Source: Imbricaverruca yamaguchii
Lineage: Eukaryota > Arthropoda > Thecostraca > Neoverrucidae
Direction: 5' to 3'
NCBI GenBank assembly: GCA_034440575.1
Contig: JAOTOL010001347.1
Span: 457,001-521,000 of the forward strand
Length of the DNA stretch: 64,000 nucleotides
The position numbers were made by a program, and so were the translations under genes. This document shows, piece by piece, positions 1-13,755 of the stretch. Each line of letters starts with the position of its first letter. Positions within the stretch are counted from its first letter, which is position 1. Under the pieces are notes generated by a model that saw only the letters and a list, made by a program, of their open reading frames with translations, searched no databases and had not been told where the DNA came from.

Positions 1-60
1 TCCAAGCCAGAGCCAGGAACGGCCGACCGCACCAACTGTCCAAGCCAGAGCCAGGACTAG
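1..60. repeat. Edge of a 38-bp tandem array
   Basis: tccaagccagagccagga occurs at 1 and again at 39. This is probably the right end of an array outside the window. Confidence 0.45.
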
Positions 61-984
61 CCGATAGCACATGCCGTGTGACAATTCAGAGATGTGTGCG
101 TGTTCATTTATCGTGTGTTGGAACCAGAGGCGCAGCCCAGAAGGGTGGACTATACTAGGGCAAACAGGACATTTTCGAAATTGTAGAATGTCAAGCGAAA
201 TTTTTTCGACGGGCTTCACGCGCCGAAGGCGGTCTTGGTACGATGAAATTGTTTTATGGGTGGGGAGGGGGCCCTAAGAATATCCTGGCTGCGCCCCTGG
301 TTGGGAGCTGTGTAATACTGGTGGTCGTGTTAGCGCACCTGACACGTGACACTGGCACATCATCCAACACCACGTCGGCACGAACAGCTACATCAGACAA
401 TGTCAGGTCAGGCCATATCAAATCAGTCAGATCCGCCCGCGGGCCATGTCAGGTGAATCGATTTCGGGTGATGGTGGTGGAGGGGTGTAGGGGGGGGCAT
501 ACCACCAAATGCTCCGCACCGCACCACGCGGCATCAGAAATACAGCACGCATACTGACGGACACGTATAACTTCATAACGAGGTCAAATCAACGTCGGAA
601 CTCAATCAGGCAGCCGACGCGTCTTAGCCAGAGACGCGCCCCGGAGACAAGGCGCCGTGCCAGCAACCTGCGGCACAATCGAGGATCGTCAGCCCGGCAA
701 CATTCCAGGCGTCTGCCACGGCGTGGCGGTCCAGGTGCGCCTGCCACGAACCCGGCCGCCGTGCCCCCTGCCGTGCCCCCTGCCGTGCTCCCTGCCGTGC
801 TCCCTGCCGCTGCGCCACAAAGCGGCGGCACCACAAAAACGGCGCGCACAGACGTCGCCGCCGATTCAGCCGCCACTCACCTGACGGTCGCTTCATTTCT
901 CATCGGCCCGTTTTTGCGACGCGTCGGAGCGTGGCCTGGGCGCGGAGACACCGCCCGCGGCTGCGAGAACATGACGCCTCGGCA

Positions 985-1140
985 CCGCATTGCAGAGCAG
1001 AAAGTCCCAGGTGCAGCGCACCACATTGCAGAGCAGAAAGTCCCAGGTGCAGCGCACCACATTGCAGAGCAGAAAGTCCCAGGTGCAGCGCACCATACTG
1101 CAGAGCAGAAAGTCCCAGGTGCAGCGCACCACACTGCAGC
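985..1140. repeat. 36-bp minisatellite, about four to five copies
   Basis: Unit begins cattgcagagcagaaagtcc. A smaller 12-bp repeat (tgccccctgccg type) lies at 765-812. The rest of 61-1,830 holds nothing recognised. Confidence 0.85.
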
Positions 1141-1827
1141 GCAGAGGTGTCGAAGCGAATCGTTGATAAAAGCTCCACGATATGGACACAACCGGTCGGG
1201 GGCCGATTGTTGCTCTTCATGGCTACTCGATTCGTTCAGACCATGTAGCCAATGTCAAGGCTCCTCCGTGGCTTCACATGTCCCCATCCGTCCTCTCGTT
1301 ATGAACTGGGTGGTTTCGGATGTTCCAAATGCTGCTTCTCTTCCCGAATCTGCCCCCTCTGCTGCAGGGCCAATAACCTACCCTCTGTCGCAGCGGGTAG
1401 GTTATTGGCCGGGTTTGCTCCCAGGCCTAGTGGGTCGGCAACCCAGCAGATATCAAACAGGAGATACCGTAAGTGACGTACACCACTAATTAATGGTGTA
1501 CTTTGCCATGAACAGCAGACAAAATAACAATAACATCAAATTGTTAGAGTCCAACTTTTCATCTGACGACGTCCACAACATTTTTGTCTGCGCATGTTCA
1601 TTTCTCTGACTTCCTCAGACTTCACATTGGCACCACAAATGTTCACAAAAATGTATTGTTCGGCGGAAAAGTACGCTGCCAACCTTTCCATTTCACACTA
1701 TTAGCGGCCAGGATCTGAGATGTCCGATTCGATTCCAGGACGGCGCGGCGTCCGCCAGGCTCCAAGGGACCTCTTTGTCCTGCTATTTTTATGGCTGGCT
1801 CTCCGGCAGCCGCTGAAATCCGCCTGA

Positions 1828-2271
1828 TATATAACGTGCGGCAGCTTGTAATGAAATAAGTCAACATTAGTTTGTGCGCCGTCGGCGGGCGGTGAGCGGT
1901 AAGAACGGTGAGAGGTGAGCAGTGAGCGGTGAGCGGTGAGCGGCCTCTGCGGCTCGTTCGCACCGACGCGTAAGGTGTTACGCGTGTAATTCCGCCGTTG
2001 ACCGAAGACGAATGACGGCCGCGTTCGTGCTCCAGGAGAACGACGATGCCAGCCGTCGAACGACTACCAGCCGGCTCTGTGCAGACTGTCAAGGCCGGCC
2101 GTACGGCGGAGAGGCGAGGCGAGGCTGGCGCAGGAACCGCGCGGCCGCACCTGTTCGATGCCGGAACCACATGGTTGAAGAGGGGTGTCGGAGGAACTTG
2201 TCCCGGCGGCCGGGCCGGGCGACACTTCATCCGGAACGGACGCGTCCAGTACACAGTCGTCCTGGGCGCAG
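1828..2271 (+). other. Candidate plus-strand promoter and first exon, unidentified
   Basis: A TATATAA box at 1,828-1,834 is followed by a GC-rich stretch with open frames (ATG at 2,012 or 2,046) that ends in CAG followed by GTAAGT at 2,271/2,272, a consensus donor on the plus strand. The short tandem GTGAGCG motif at 1,898-1,950 lies in the would-be 5'UTR. The encoded peptide is not recognised and may not be real: GC-rich DNA gives such frames by chance. If real, the transcript runs opposite to the KLF gene inside its putative intron 1. Confidence 0.2.
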
Positions 2272-2744
2272 GTAAGTGCGCCGCATGCTGATTCACCCGG
2301 AGGGCGTCCTCGCCCACTCGCCCAGCGATGACGTGGGACGACCCGGGGAGATCCGAAATGGAAAGCCGTCAAACAACAGCCTTGAGACTTCTGAAGACAT
2401 GGGTAGCTCATCACAAGACCTACCCAAAGTAGAGATGACGTCACATCGTCCACGTTGACTTCCGCTGCAGCAGTGAGGTGTGATCTAGTCAGACGTGGCC
2501 CACTATGGCTGGCAATGCCACAAATCACCCAGCGTGACTCGACAACACGAACTGGCAATCGGAAACCACCGAAAAATAGCCCGACATAGCCGCCATCGCT
2601 CTCCTTGACGGCGTGAATGGTGTTCTGAGTGGATCGTGCACGATGATTAACTTATACCTGCGCGTCACACAGTAAAGGATGACTTTTTCGGTACATATGG
2701 GACATTGCGTGGTCACGAAGCATACAGTCCGTTTGTGAATATGC

Positions 2745-2748
2745 GTGC

Positions 2749-2779
<31 letters not shown>

Positions 2780-2913
2780 AGTGCGTGCGTGCGTGCGTGC
2801 GTGCATGCATGCGTGCGTGCTGTCGTGGGTAAATGCACGCATGCGTGTAAACACGTCTGCGATGCGAGACTACAGAACATATGCAGTTATTGTGCATTAT
2901 TATTATTATGAAA

Positions 2914-2979
<66 letters not shown>

Positions 2980-2980
2980 A
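2745..2980. repeat. Microsatellites (TGCG)n and (AT)n
   Basis: A tetranucleotide run at about 2,750-2,820 and an AT dinucleotide run at about 2,915-2,975. Between 2,275 and 3,900 I see no gene; 3,580-3,680 holds two copies of a ~54-bp imperfect repeat. Confidence 0.9.
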
Positions 2981-3914
2981 CATATATATACATAAATGCA
3001 TAAGGAGTTATTCTAAGTGACCGCTCCGGACTAGAAAACAGTGATCGCAGACCATATTTGGCCGTGCAGTTAGTTGAAATCACTTGGTTGAAATTGTCAC
3101 CAGGTCATACTAGGCTATTTCGCTACGCAATCGGTGAGGACAATCGGTCGCTCCAGTCCCCTTCTTTTGCTTCGATTCAGTGCAGACCGTCAAGCACAGC
3201 TATGGATATGATGACATCACTCAATTATGCAATAGGGAGCACCAAACAAGGCTGTTTTTTTAACCAATAACAAGGACGTAACACAACCATTCAGGTGAAC
3301 TTGACATGCGCCACACAATACAAATTACTTCCGATATACAGAGGGGAAACACGTTAGGGACCAGGCTCGAGTTTTCCGCCCGCGATCGAGTATCAGGATA
3401 TGGGTAATCAACGTATGCTCCTACAGCCGACAAGAATAAGCGGCGGAAAAGATCATGGCAGAAGGAATACAGAGTAATGCTCTCATTCAGAGCTCGAATT
3501 GAATTAGCGTGCAGCCATACACCTCGCGCTTGGGGAGAAAACATTGGGATCCCTAGCTCTCAAGGAGATGTACTCCATAATCGAGTGCACTGCCAGCATC
3601 GACATGACATCTGCCTGATACTCCAAAGCTGAGTGTACTGCAGACACCGACTTGACATCTGTCTGATACTATAACCGTTGCAGATAGCGGCAATGACTGC
3701 TGACCAGATGAACATAACCCAGCCTAACATGGGCCGCAAGCAGGGGCGGCGGATTAGGCGGACAGTGGGGAGGGAAAATTTATCCGCTCTCCTCAAATAT
3801 GTGCAATTGAACATCAACCAGTAGCCATCGGTGCATGATAGCCATCGAGCTTAAGCTGAATGTCCCTCCCCCGCGGTGGCCAAGCGAGTTTACGCCGCTC
3901 TCACACGCCAGCAC

Positions 3915-4129
3915 GACCCGGCGGCCGGCCGACACCGACCCGGCGGCCGGTCGACACCGACCCGGCGGCCGGTCGACACCGACCCGGCGGCCGGTCGACA
4001 CCGACCCGGCGGCCGGCCGACACCGACCCGGCGGCCGGTCGACACCGACCCGGCGGCCGGTCGACACCGACCCGGCGGCCGGTCGACACCGACCCGGCGG
4101 CCGGTCGACACCGACCCGGCGGCCGGTCG
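3915..4129. repeat. 22-bp minisatellite, ~10 copies
   Basis: Unit gacccggcggccggtcgaca plus cc, very GC-rich, with only T/C variation at one site. 4,130-4,267 and 5,118-5,440 are GC-rich without a recognised gene. Confidence 0.95.
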
Positions 4130-4267
4130 TCTGCCAGTGTCGGCCGCAGACATGGGAACTGTCTCTCACCGCTGGTTCGTCGTCCGACCGCTGAGGCGGC
4201 CGCCGTGTGAACGGGCCGCCACGTCTGCGAGACTTTCGCCGGCCGGCCAAGGTCACGGCGCCGACGG

Positions 4268-5117
4268 CGTGGTGGCGTGGCACACGGTGGTGTGGCACAC
4301 GGTGGTGTGGCACACGACGGCGTGGCACACGGTGGTGTGGCACACGGTGGCGTGGCACACGGTGGCGTGGCACACGGTGGCGTGGCACACGGTGGTGTGG
4401 CACGACGGCGTGGCACACGGTGGTCACGGTGGCGTGGCACACGGTGGCGTGGCACACGGTGGCGTGGCACACGGTGGCGTGGCACACGGTGGTGTGGCAC
4501 ACGGTGGCGTGGCACACGGTGGTGTGGCACACGGTGGCGTGGCACACGGTGGCGTGGCACACGGTGGTGTGGCACACGACGGCGTGGCACACGGTGGTGT
4601 GGCACACGGTGGTGTGGCACACGGTGGCGTGGAACACGGTGGCGTGGCATACGGTGGCGTGGCACACGGTGGCGTGGCACACGGTGGCGTGGCACACGGT
4701 GGTGTGGCACACGACGGCGTGGCACACGGTGGTGTGGCACACGACGGCGTGGCACACGGTGGTGTGGCACACGGTGGCGTGGCACACGGTGGTGTGGCAC
4801 ACGGTGGCGTGGCACACGGTGGTGTGGCACACGGTGGCGTGGCACACGGTGGCGTGGCACACGGTGGCGTGGCACACGGTGGCGTGGCACACGGTGGTGT
4901 GGCACACGACGGCGTGGCACACGGTGGTGTGGCACACGACGGCGTGGCACACGGTGGCGTGGCACACGGTGGTGTGGCACACGGTGGTGTGGCACACGGT
5001 GGCGTGGCACACGGTGGTGTGGCACACGGTGGTGTGGCACACGGTGGCGTGGAACACGGTGGCGTGGCATACGGTGGCGTGGCACACGACGGTGTGGCAC
5101 GCAGTGGTGTGGCACGC
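4268..5117. repeat. 15-bp minisatellite, ~56 copies
   Basis: Unit ggcgtggcacacggt with ggt/gac variants. The 15-bp period keeps frames open on both strands, so the long frames here are artefacts. A ~24-bp derivative (agccgcggttgtgacggttc type) follows at 5,450-5,810. Confidence 0.95.
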
Positions 5118-6489
5118 GACCAACCGTCCAGCTTCTGCGGGCAGAAGCAGTCGCCACGTTCTGGCGCCCCGCGTCGCCTCCACACATGCACGCCGCCACC
5201 GAGCCTGCCGGCTGAACATTCGGCTCAGCTCCGCCTCTCACACGACCGGAAATTGTCGGCGCACCGTACCGTTTTTGAATGCAACCAGGAAGAAATCCGG
5301 CGGCCAGGATTCCGAGAGCGTGAACTGGATAGGTTCAAGGTGGGGCGGTGCGGCTATCTGCATACTAGTAATAGCGGCCGGCAGCGGCGCCAAATTCCGT
5401 GCCGCGCAGCGGCGGCAACTTCCTGTGCCGCCCCGCAGATGTGCCGCGGTTGTGACGGTTCCCAGCCGTGGTTGTGACGGTTCTCCCAGCCGCGGTTCTA
5501 GCGGTTCCCAGCCGTGGTGGTGGCGGTTCCCAGCTGTGGTTGTGACGGTTCTCCCAGCCGCGGTTGTAGTGGTTCCCAGCCGCGGTGGTGGTGGTTTCCC
5601 GCCGTGGTTGTGACGGTTCTCAGCCGTGGTGGTGGCGGTTCCTAGCTGTGGTTGTGACGGTTCTCCCAGCCGCGGTTGTGGCGGTTCCTCCGCCGCGGTT
5701 GTGACGGTTCCCCCGCCGCGGTTGTGGCGGTTCCCTCAGCCGCGGTTGTAGTGGTTCCTAGCCGAGGTTGTGACGGTTCCCCAGCCGCGGATGTAGTGGT
5801 TCCCCGCCAACAAATTTCCGCAAACAAATGAGGTGAGACAGTCAAATATATAGCATGGGGCGAATATTTTACGACTTCTAGATATTGATGGCTGCCAAAA
5901 TTATGCACGAGCAGTTTATCAGTAACGTTAGTCCGGGTCTATTGCAACGTTCGCTTTTGGGAGCCGTGCAGTGTAGATAGACACACATAAAGAACCATTC
6001 AGCGGTCATTATGGTGGGAGTGTAGTGGGAGCTGACACATATAGCGAGCCAATAAGTGGTCATTACGGTGGGAGTGCAGTGCACATATACATGAGCGGCT
6101 CCTAGGATACGCACGAAGCGTGTTCAGTGTACAGACACCGATGCCGGCACGTGAAGTGTGAGCACACACGTTTTGAGAGTCGTAACAGACATAAAGCAGC
6201 CACATAAGTTGCAATGTCCAGTTTGCACATGCCATGTAAGTTATCCGCCACCGGCATGCTGTAAGCAGACGACCACCAGCTGGCTCTGTAGCATCACAAC
6301 ACACAGGCTGACGTGGGGGGCGTATTCCACGGCCACCATGTGAGCCGTCCACTATGGCCGACTACAGTCGTGAAGGCAGCTCACCCACACGCTGCCAATA
6401 TGCGGCACACGGTGGAGTTGGCGCGTGGGCTTCAGTGGGCGGCAGCGCTGTACAAGTACCAGCTGGACTGGGCAGTGAAGGCGCACGCC

Positions 6490-7525
6490 GCTGGTACTGT
6501 CACTGACGTCATCACCGGTACCGCCACTGACGTCACCACAGGTACCGCCACTGACGTCAACACTGGTGCCGTCACTTACGTCACTTCTGGTACCTCAATT
6601 GACATCACCACAGGTACCGCCACTGAAGTCACCACTGATGTCAACACTGGTGCCGTCACTTGTACCGCCACTGACGTCACTTATGGTAGCGCCACTGACG
6701 TCCACTTATAGCACCGTCAATGACGTTACCACTGGAACCGTCAATGACGTCACCACTGGTACCGCCACTGACATCACCACTGGTACCATCACTTACGTCA
6801 CCACTGGTACCGCCACTGATGGCACCACTGGTACCGCCACTGACGGCACCACTGGTACCGCCACTGATGGCACCACTGGTACCGCCACTGACATCACCAC
6901 TGGTACCGCCACTGACATCACCACTGGTACCGCCACTGACATCACCACTGGTACCGCCACTGACATCACCACTGGTACCGCCACTGACGGCACCACTGGT
7001 ACCGCCACTGACATCACCACTGGTACCATCACTTACGTCACCACTGGTACCGCCACTGATGGCACCACTGGTACCGCCACTGACGGCACCACTGGCACCG
7101 CCACTGATGGCACCACTGGTACCGCCACTGACATCACCACTGGTACCGCCACTGACATCACCACTGGTACCGCCACTGACATCACCACTGGTACCGCCAC
7201 TGACATCACCACTGGTACCGCCACTGACATCACCACTGGTACCGCCACTGACGGCACCACTGGTACCGCCACTGACATCACCACTGGTACCATCACTTAC
7301 GTCACCACTGGTACCGCCACTGATGGCACCACTGGTACCGCCACTGACGGCACCACTGGTACCGCCACTGATGGCACCACTGGTACCGCCACTGACGTCA
7401 CCACTGGCACCATCACTTACGTCACCACTGGTACCGCCACTGATGGCACCACTGGTACCGCCACTGATGGCACCAGTGGTACCGCCACTGATGGCACCAC
7501 TGGTACCGTCACTGACATCACCACT
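6490..7525. repeat. 24-bp minisatellite with higher-order structure, ~43 copies
   Basis: Unit accgccactgacatcaccac plus tggt. A variant unit (accatcacttacgtc...) recurs at about 6,785, 7,025, 7,289 and 7,409, that is every 240, 264 and 120 bp, so blocks of 10, 11 and 5 units were copied together. 5,810-6,490 holds only a two-copy ~55-bp repeat (6,000-6,110). Confidence 0.93.
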
Positions 7526-7779
7526 GCGGCATTGCCATTTTCGACTCCAGCTGCCATTTGCGATGTGGACCGAGATTTCCAGGAGGTGGGTGCTCAGCTC
7601 AAGAGCCTACTCGCTCTCACGAACGGTCGTGCATACATCTGTAGGCCTGATACCGAAGCTAACAATACATTGGACGACCCGCGTCTTCAGTGCCAGCGCC
7701 ACTGGATGGTTGTCAATGCACGAGACATCGAGTGCGATGTCATAGTATGGTGGCATTGAGGGATCACTGCGATCCAAGG

Positions 7780-9738
7780 GCATATTCGGCCAGAGTCGTC
7801 CATACCCGGCCATACTTGGCCACCCTCAGTCGGAGTCGGCCATACTCAGCCATACTGGGACAGACTCGGTCGTACTCGGTCATACTTGGCCGGAGTCGGC
7901 CATACTTGGGCACCCTCGGCAGGAGCCGGCCATACTCGGACAGAGTCGGCCATACTCCCACAGAGTCGTCTATACTCGGCTATACTTGGCTGGAGTCGAT
8001 CAGTCTCGGCCGGAGTACTCCATGCTCAGCCATACTCGTCCATACTCGGCCATACTTGTCCACCCACGGCAGGAGTCGGACATACTTGGCCACCCTCGGA
8101 CAGAGTCGGCCATACCTGGCCGGAGTCAGTCAATATCGGCCGGAGTCCTCAATATACAGCCATAGTCGGCCATAGTTGGCCGGGACCGGTTATACTCTGT
8201 TACATTCAGCCGGAGTCGGTCCTACTCGGTAATACTGGGCCGGGGTCGGACAGAGTCGGTCATACTCGGTAATACTGGGCCGGGGTCGGACAGAATCGGT
8301 CATACTCGGTAATACTGGGCCGGGGTCGGACAGAGTCGGTCATACTCGGTAATACTGGGCCGGGGTCGGACAGAATCGGTCATACTCGGTAATACTGGGC
8401 CGGGGTCGGACAGAGTCGGTCATACTCGGTAATACTGGGCCGGGGTCGGACAGAGTCGGTCATACTCAGAAATACTGGGCCGGGGTCGGACGGGACGGTC
8501 CTACTCGGTAATACTGGGCCGGGGTCGGCGGTCATACTCGGTAATACTGGGCCGGGGTCGGACGGAGACGGTCATACTCGGTAATACTGGGCCGGGGTCG
8601 GACAGAGTCGGTCATACTCGGTAATACTGGGCCGGGGTCGGACGGAGTCGGTCCTACTCGGTAATACTGGGCCGGGGTCGGACAGAGTCGGTCATACTCG
8701 GTAATACTGGGCCGGGGTCGGACAGAGTCGGTCATACTCGGTAATACTGGGCCGGGGTCGGACAGAGTCGGTCATACTCGGTAATACTGGGCCGGGGTCG
8801 GACAGAGTCGGTCATACTCGGTAATACTGGGCCGGGGTCGGACGGAGTCGGTCCTACTCGGTAATACTGGGCCGGGGTCGGACAGAGTCGGTCATACTCG
8901 GTAATACTGGGCCGGGGTCGGACGGAGTCGGTCCTACTCGGTAATACTGGGCCGGGGTCGGACGGAGACGGTCCTACTCGGTAATACTGGGCCGGGGTCG
9001 GACAGAGTCGGTCATACTCGGTAATACTGGGCCGGGGTCGGACAGAGTCGGTCATACTCGGTAATACTGGGCCGGGGTCGGACGGAGACGGTCCTACTCG
9101 GTAATACTGGGCCGGGGTCGGACGGAGTCGGTCCTACTCGGTAATACTGGGCCGGGGTCGGACGGAGTCGGTCCTACTCGGTAATACTGGGCCGGGGTCG
9201 GACGGAGTCGGTCCTACTCGGTAATACTGGGCCGGGGTCGGACGGAGACGGTCCTACTCGGTAATACTGGGCCGGGGTCGGACGGAGTCGGTCCTACTCG
9301 GTAATACTGGGCCGGGGTCGGACAGAGTCGGTCATACTCGGTAATACTGGGCCGGGGTCGGACGGAGTCGGTCCTACTCGGTAATACTGGGCCGGGGTCG
9401 GACAGAGTCGGTCATACTCGGTAATACTGGGCCGGGGTCGGACGGAGTCGGTCCTACTCGGTAATACTGGGCCGGGGTCGGACGGAGACGGTCCTACTCG
9501 GTAATACTGGGCCGGGGTCGGACGGAGTCGGTCCTACTCGGTAATACTGGGCCGGGGTCGGACAGAGTCGGTCCTACTCGGTAATACTGGGCCGGGGTCG
9601 GACGGAGACGGTCCTACTCGGTAATACTGGGCCGGGGTCGGACGGAGTCGGTCCTACTCGGTAATACTGGGCCGGGGTCGGACGGAGTCGGTCCTACTCG
9701 GTAATACTGGGCCGGGGTCGGACGGAGACGGTCCTACT
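7780..9738. repeat. 40-bp minisatellite with degenerate leader, ~38 copies
   Basis: 8,226-9,738 is a regular array of a 40-bp unit (aatactgggccggggtcgga...). 7,780-8,225 is a diverged version built from ggccatactcgg / ggccggagtc pieces, apparently the ancestral edge. 9,745-10,070 is GC-rich with no recognised gene. Confidence 0.95.
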
Positions 9739-10074
9739 ACAGACTGTGTCCGGCCAGACCGTGTCGTCGCCCCGCCCGCCGCCAGCTGCTCGGCCGGGCG
9801 GGCCTGACCCGCTGGTGGGCGGGCTGACACAGGGCGGGCGTGGCCAGATGACGTGTCGATAGTGGACGCGTGCAGTGGGAGTCGACACGGCCGACACCCG
9901 GTGGAAGTACGGTGACGGCTTCGGCCGTAGCCGCTGTCGGCCGGTGTGTGGAGACACTGCGTGCGGGCCGCCGCTGTCATGGTCCGCTACGCCTGCTACA
10001 TCACCTCTCCGGTAACATGACGACGCTGTTACACACGTAATGTCGCCATTACGCAGTCATTGCACCGCTTTCAA

Positions 10075-10355
10075 GGTGTAAATACACCACTGGTAGGGTG
10101 TCATTAAGCCGCTGGCAGGATATAATTACACCGCTGCCACGGTGTCATTACACCGCTCTCATAGTGTCATTACACCACTGTCACGGTGTCATTACACCGT
10201 TTTCACGGTGTCATCACATTGCTTTCACGGTGCCATCACACCGCCGTCGCGGTATCATTACACGGCAGTCACGGTATCATTACACCACTGTCACAGTATC
10301 ATTACATTGCTGTAACGGTATCGCTACCCCGCTGTCTTGGTGTCACTACACGTAA
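10075..10355. repeat. 22-bp minisatellite, ~13 copies
   Basis: Unit gtcattacaccgctgtcacg plus gt, diverged. Confidence 0.85.
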
Positions 10356-10709
10356 GCCACGGACACAGACTGGGCAACGGACACGAAGTGCAGACCAGAA
10401 GTGGAACCCACTTCCGATCAGAAACTCAAGCAGTTAGTTATTTGGGTTTTAGGGCACTTCGACCAGTTTTGATCATTCGCGCCACGAAACTCAAGCGGGG
10501 TACAGATTACAGATGGTATGTGCCAAAGACCAAACAGGAGATTAGAAACTGGACAGGGGTACGTCGGGCAGACATATGATGAGATAGTGGGGACAGGATC
10601 AGACACAGGACCAGAAATTGACCTGAACGGACCCAGGGCGGGCCAGGAAAGAGACCGGGGACCGAGGACCGGGGACCGGACAACACAGACTGAAGTGACT
10701 GAAGACTCG

Positions 10710-11400
10710 ACCGGAGGCGGGAGTACGGACCGGCCTGGAGGCTGGACCGGAGACCAGGGTCGACCGGAGGCGGGAGCACGGACCGGAGACCAGGGTGGAC
10801 CGGGGGCGGGAGTACAGACCGGTCTGGAGGCTGGACCGGAGACCAGGGTCGACCGGAGGCGGGAGTACGGACAGGTCTGGAGACTGGACCGGGGACCAGG
10901 GTGGACCGGGGGCGTGAGTACGGACCGGCCTGGAGATTGGACCGGAGGCCAGAGTGGACCGGGGGCGGGAGTACGGACCGGGTGGACCGGAGGGTGGACC
11001 GGAGGCGGAGGACCGGTCTGGAGGCTGGACCGGAGACCAGGGTGGACCGGGGGCGGGAGTACGGACCGGTCTGGAGGCTGGACCGGAGACCAGAGTGGAC
11101 CGGGGGCGGGAGCACGGACCGGAGACCAGAGTGGACCGGGGGCGGGAGTACGGACCGGTCTGGAGGCTGGACCGGAGACCAGAGTGGACCGGGGGCGGGA
11201 GTACGGACCGGTCTGGAGGCTGGACCGGAGACCAGGGTGGACCGGAGGCGGGAGTACGGACCGGTCTGGAGGCTGGACCGGAGACCAGAGTGGACCGGGG
11301 GCGGGAGTACGGACATGTCTGGAGGCTGGACCGGAGACCAGAGTGGACCGGGGGCGTGAGTACGGACCGGCCTGGAGGCTGGACCGGAGACCGGAGTGTG
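10710..11400. repeat. 54-bp minisatellite, ~13 copies
   Basis: Unit starts ggagtacggaccggtctgga; strongly purine-rich on the plus strand. Some units are truncated. Confidence 0.92.
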
Positions 11401-11554
11401 CCGGCAAGGCCAGTAGTCAGTGTAGCGACCAGAATATATTGATGCAGGCGTCCCGAAAGCTGCGCTGCGCCGGCCACTACACTAGAGGCTGTGAGCAGGG
11501 CTGATCGCCTGCTGCCTCAACACCGCCTCTGCGCCGTCACAACACGTGTCGTCA

Positions 11555-12625
11555 CCGGCCGACGGCGCTGCCCTGCCTCATTCACACCCCCTCCCCCACA
11601 CCGACAGTGCTGACGGCGCTGCCCTGCCTCATTCACACCATCCCGCCCACACCGACAGTGATGACGGCGCTGCCCTGTCTCATTCACCCCCCCCACCAAC
11701 AGTGCTGACGGCGCTGCCCTGCCTCATTCACACCACCCCGCCCACACCGACAGTGATGACGGCGCTGCCTTGTCAGTGCTCTCATTCACCCCCCCCACAC
11801 CAACAGTGCTGACGGCGCTGCCCTGCCTCATTCACCCCTACGCCTGCCCCTTTTACCCCCCTCCCCCACACCGACAGTGCTGACGGCGCTGCCCTGCCTC
11901 ATTCACACCACCCCGCCCACACCGACAGTGCTGACGGCGCTGCCCTGTCTCATTCACCCCCCCCCCACACCAACAGTGCTGACGGCGCTGCCCTGCCTCA
12001 TTCACACCACCCCGCCCACACCGACAGTGATGACGGCGCTGCCTTGTCTCATTCACCCCCCCCCACACCAACAGTGCTGACGGCGCTGCCCTGCCTCATT
12101 CACACCCCCCCCCCCACACCAACAGTGCTGACGGCGCTGCCCTGCCTCATTCACACCACCCCGCCCACACCGACAGTGATGACGGCGCTGCCTTGTCTCA
12201 TTCACACCCCCCCACACCAACAGTGCTGACGGCGCTGCCCTGCCTCGTTCACACCACCCCGCCCACACCGACAGTGATGACGGCGCTGCCCTGCCTCATT
12301 CACCCCCCCACCAACAGTGCTGACGGCGCTGCCCTGCCTCATTCACACCACCCCGCCCACACCGACAGTGCTGACGGCGCTGCCCTGCCTCATTCACACC
12401 CCCCCCCCCACACCGACAGTGCTGACGGCGCTGCCCTGTCTCATTCACACCACCCCGCCCACACCGACAGTGATGACGGCGCTGCCTTGTCTCATTCACA
12501 CCCCCCCCCCCACACCAACAGTGCTGACGGCGCTGCCCTGCCTCATTCACACCACCCCGCCCACACCGACAGTGCTGACGGCGCTGCCCTGCCTCATTCA
12601 CAACACCCCGCCCACACCGACAGTA
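11555..12625. repeat. 51-bp minisatellite, ~20 copies
   Basis: Unit tgctgacggcgctgccctgc followed by ctcattcacacc and a C-rich stretch; C-run lengths vary between units. 12,630-13,415 contains no recognised gene. Confidence 0.93.
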
Positions 12626-13417
12626 CCGTACACGTGGAAAGCCTAGGAACACTATTTTAATAATAAGGTTTAAGCTCAAGGTCGGGTTATCAAGCTCAAG
12701 GTTATCCATATCCGATGAAGTTGTGAAATAATCGATCATTTCCCTAGTTATCCCCCTCTTCTCACCACCCCAATTCCTCAAAACCGGCTGACTGGATCCA
12801 CCTCTGCTCACACACATACATATCCACCTCTGCATATACGCATACACAACCTCAGACGTCATGGAGAAGGGACAACTGAAACGCGATTTCCAAGCGTCAC
12901 GCACGTTGTGAGGGATGCGTTTAGTATCTAGACGTCAGTGTGTGTGTCTTCGCACGTGGATGTCCGCATCGAATTTTTGCGGATTATTAGATCTATGTGA
13001 AAACAATGCAGTTCCAGTGTGGCGCTGTATCTGCAACCCCTCAGCTGATTTTCCACGCCAACAGCCAGTTTGTCACAAAAAGCGATTCCGGAGTCTGCGG
13101 CGAGGTACGAAATAGTCGCGTTCTGGAAGCGCGCTAGTGTGCGGGGTGCGGCAAAAACGCGGCCGCTCTGCAACTCGGCCGATGGAGCAAAAACTGCCGC
13201 TGCAGCCACACGGCCGATCAATGCCGCCCTACAGCAGTTGAACCCACGCCGGCAGAAACTCGGCGCGCGCAGACGCCGGGGGTTTTGTGGCCCAAGTGCG
13301 CCGCGGTAGCGTTCGCCGACACCGGGTCGGCGCAAAAAGCCAGCAGCCCGGTGCACGCTGAGCTTCCCGGGCGGCGCTCACGTGCACTGCAGGTGGTGCA
13401 CACCGACTGGAGTGCCA

Positions 13418-13755
13418 GTCGGTCACCACGACACACATCTGTGACACACGGACTGGAGCGTAAGAACCAGCGCCTCTTGGTCACCACGACACACATCTGT
13501 GACACACGGACTGGAGCATAAGAACCAGCGCCTCTTGGTCACCACGACACACATCTGTGACACACGGACTGGAGCGTAAGAACCAGCGCCTCTTGGTCAC
13601 CACGACACACATCTGTGACACACGGACTGGAGCGTAAGAACCAGCGCCTCTTGGTCACCACGACACACATCTGTGACACACGGACTGCGTCACAGATGTG
13701 TGTCGTGGGGAGCGTAGTAACCAATTCCTGTTGGTCACCACGACACACAGACTCA
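13418..13755. repeat. 58-bp minisatellite, ~5 copies
   Basis: Unit gtcaccacgacacacatctg..., the last copy rearranged with a short inverted piece (cagatgtgtgtcgtg at about 13,690). A 31-bp four-copy array (ggtcagtcgcacacaagcac...) follows at 14,158-14,276. Confidence 0.9.

Noticed and set aside
1643..2317. Minus-strand frame of 224 codons
   Set aside because: Low-complexity, Arg/Pro-rich translation of GC-rich DNA. The strong splice donor in this region is on the opposite strand.
3780..5613. His/Val-rich repeat proteins of 446-533 codons
   Set aside because: Products of the 15-bp array read in six frames. No start context, splice sites or unique domains.
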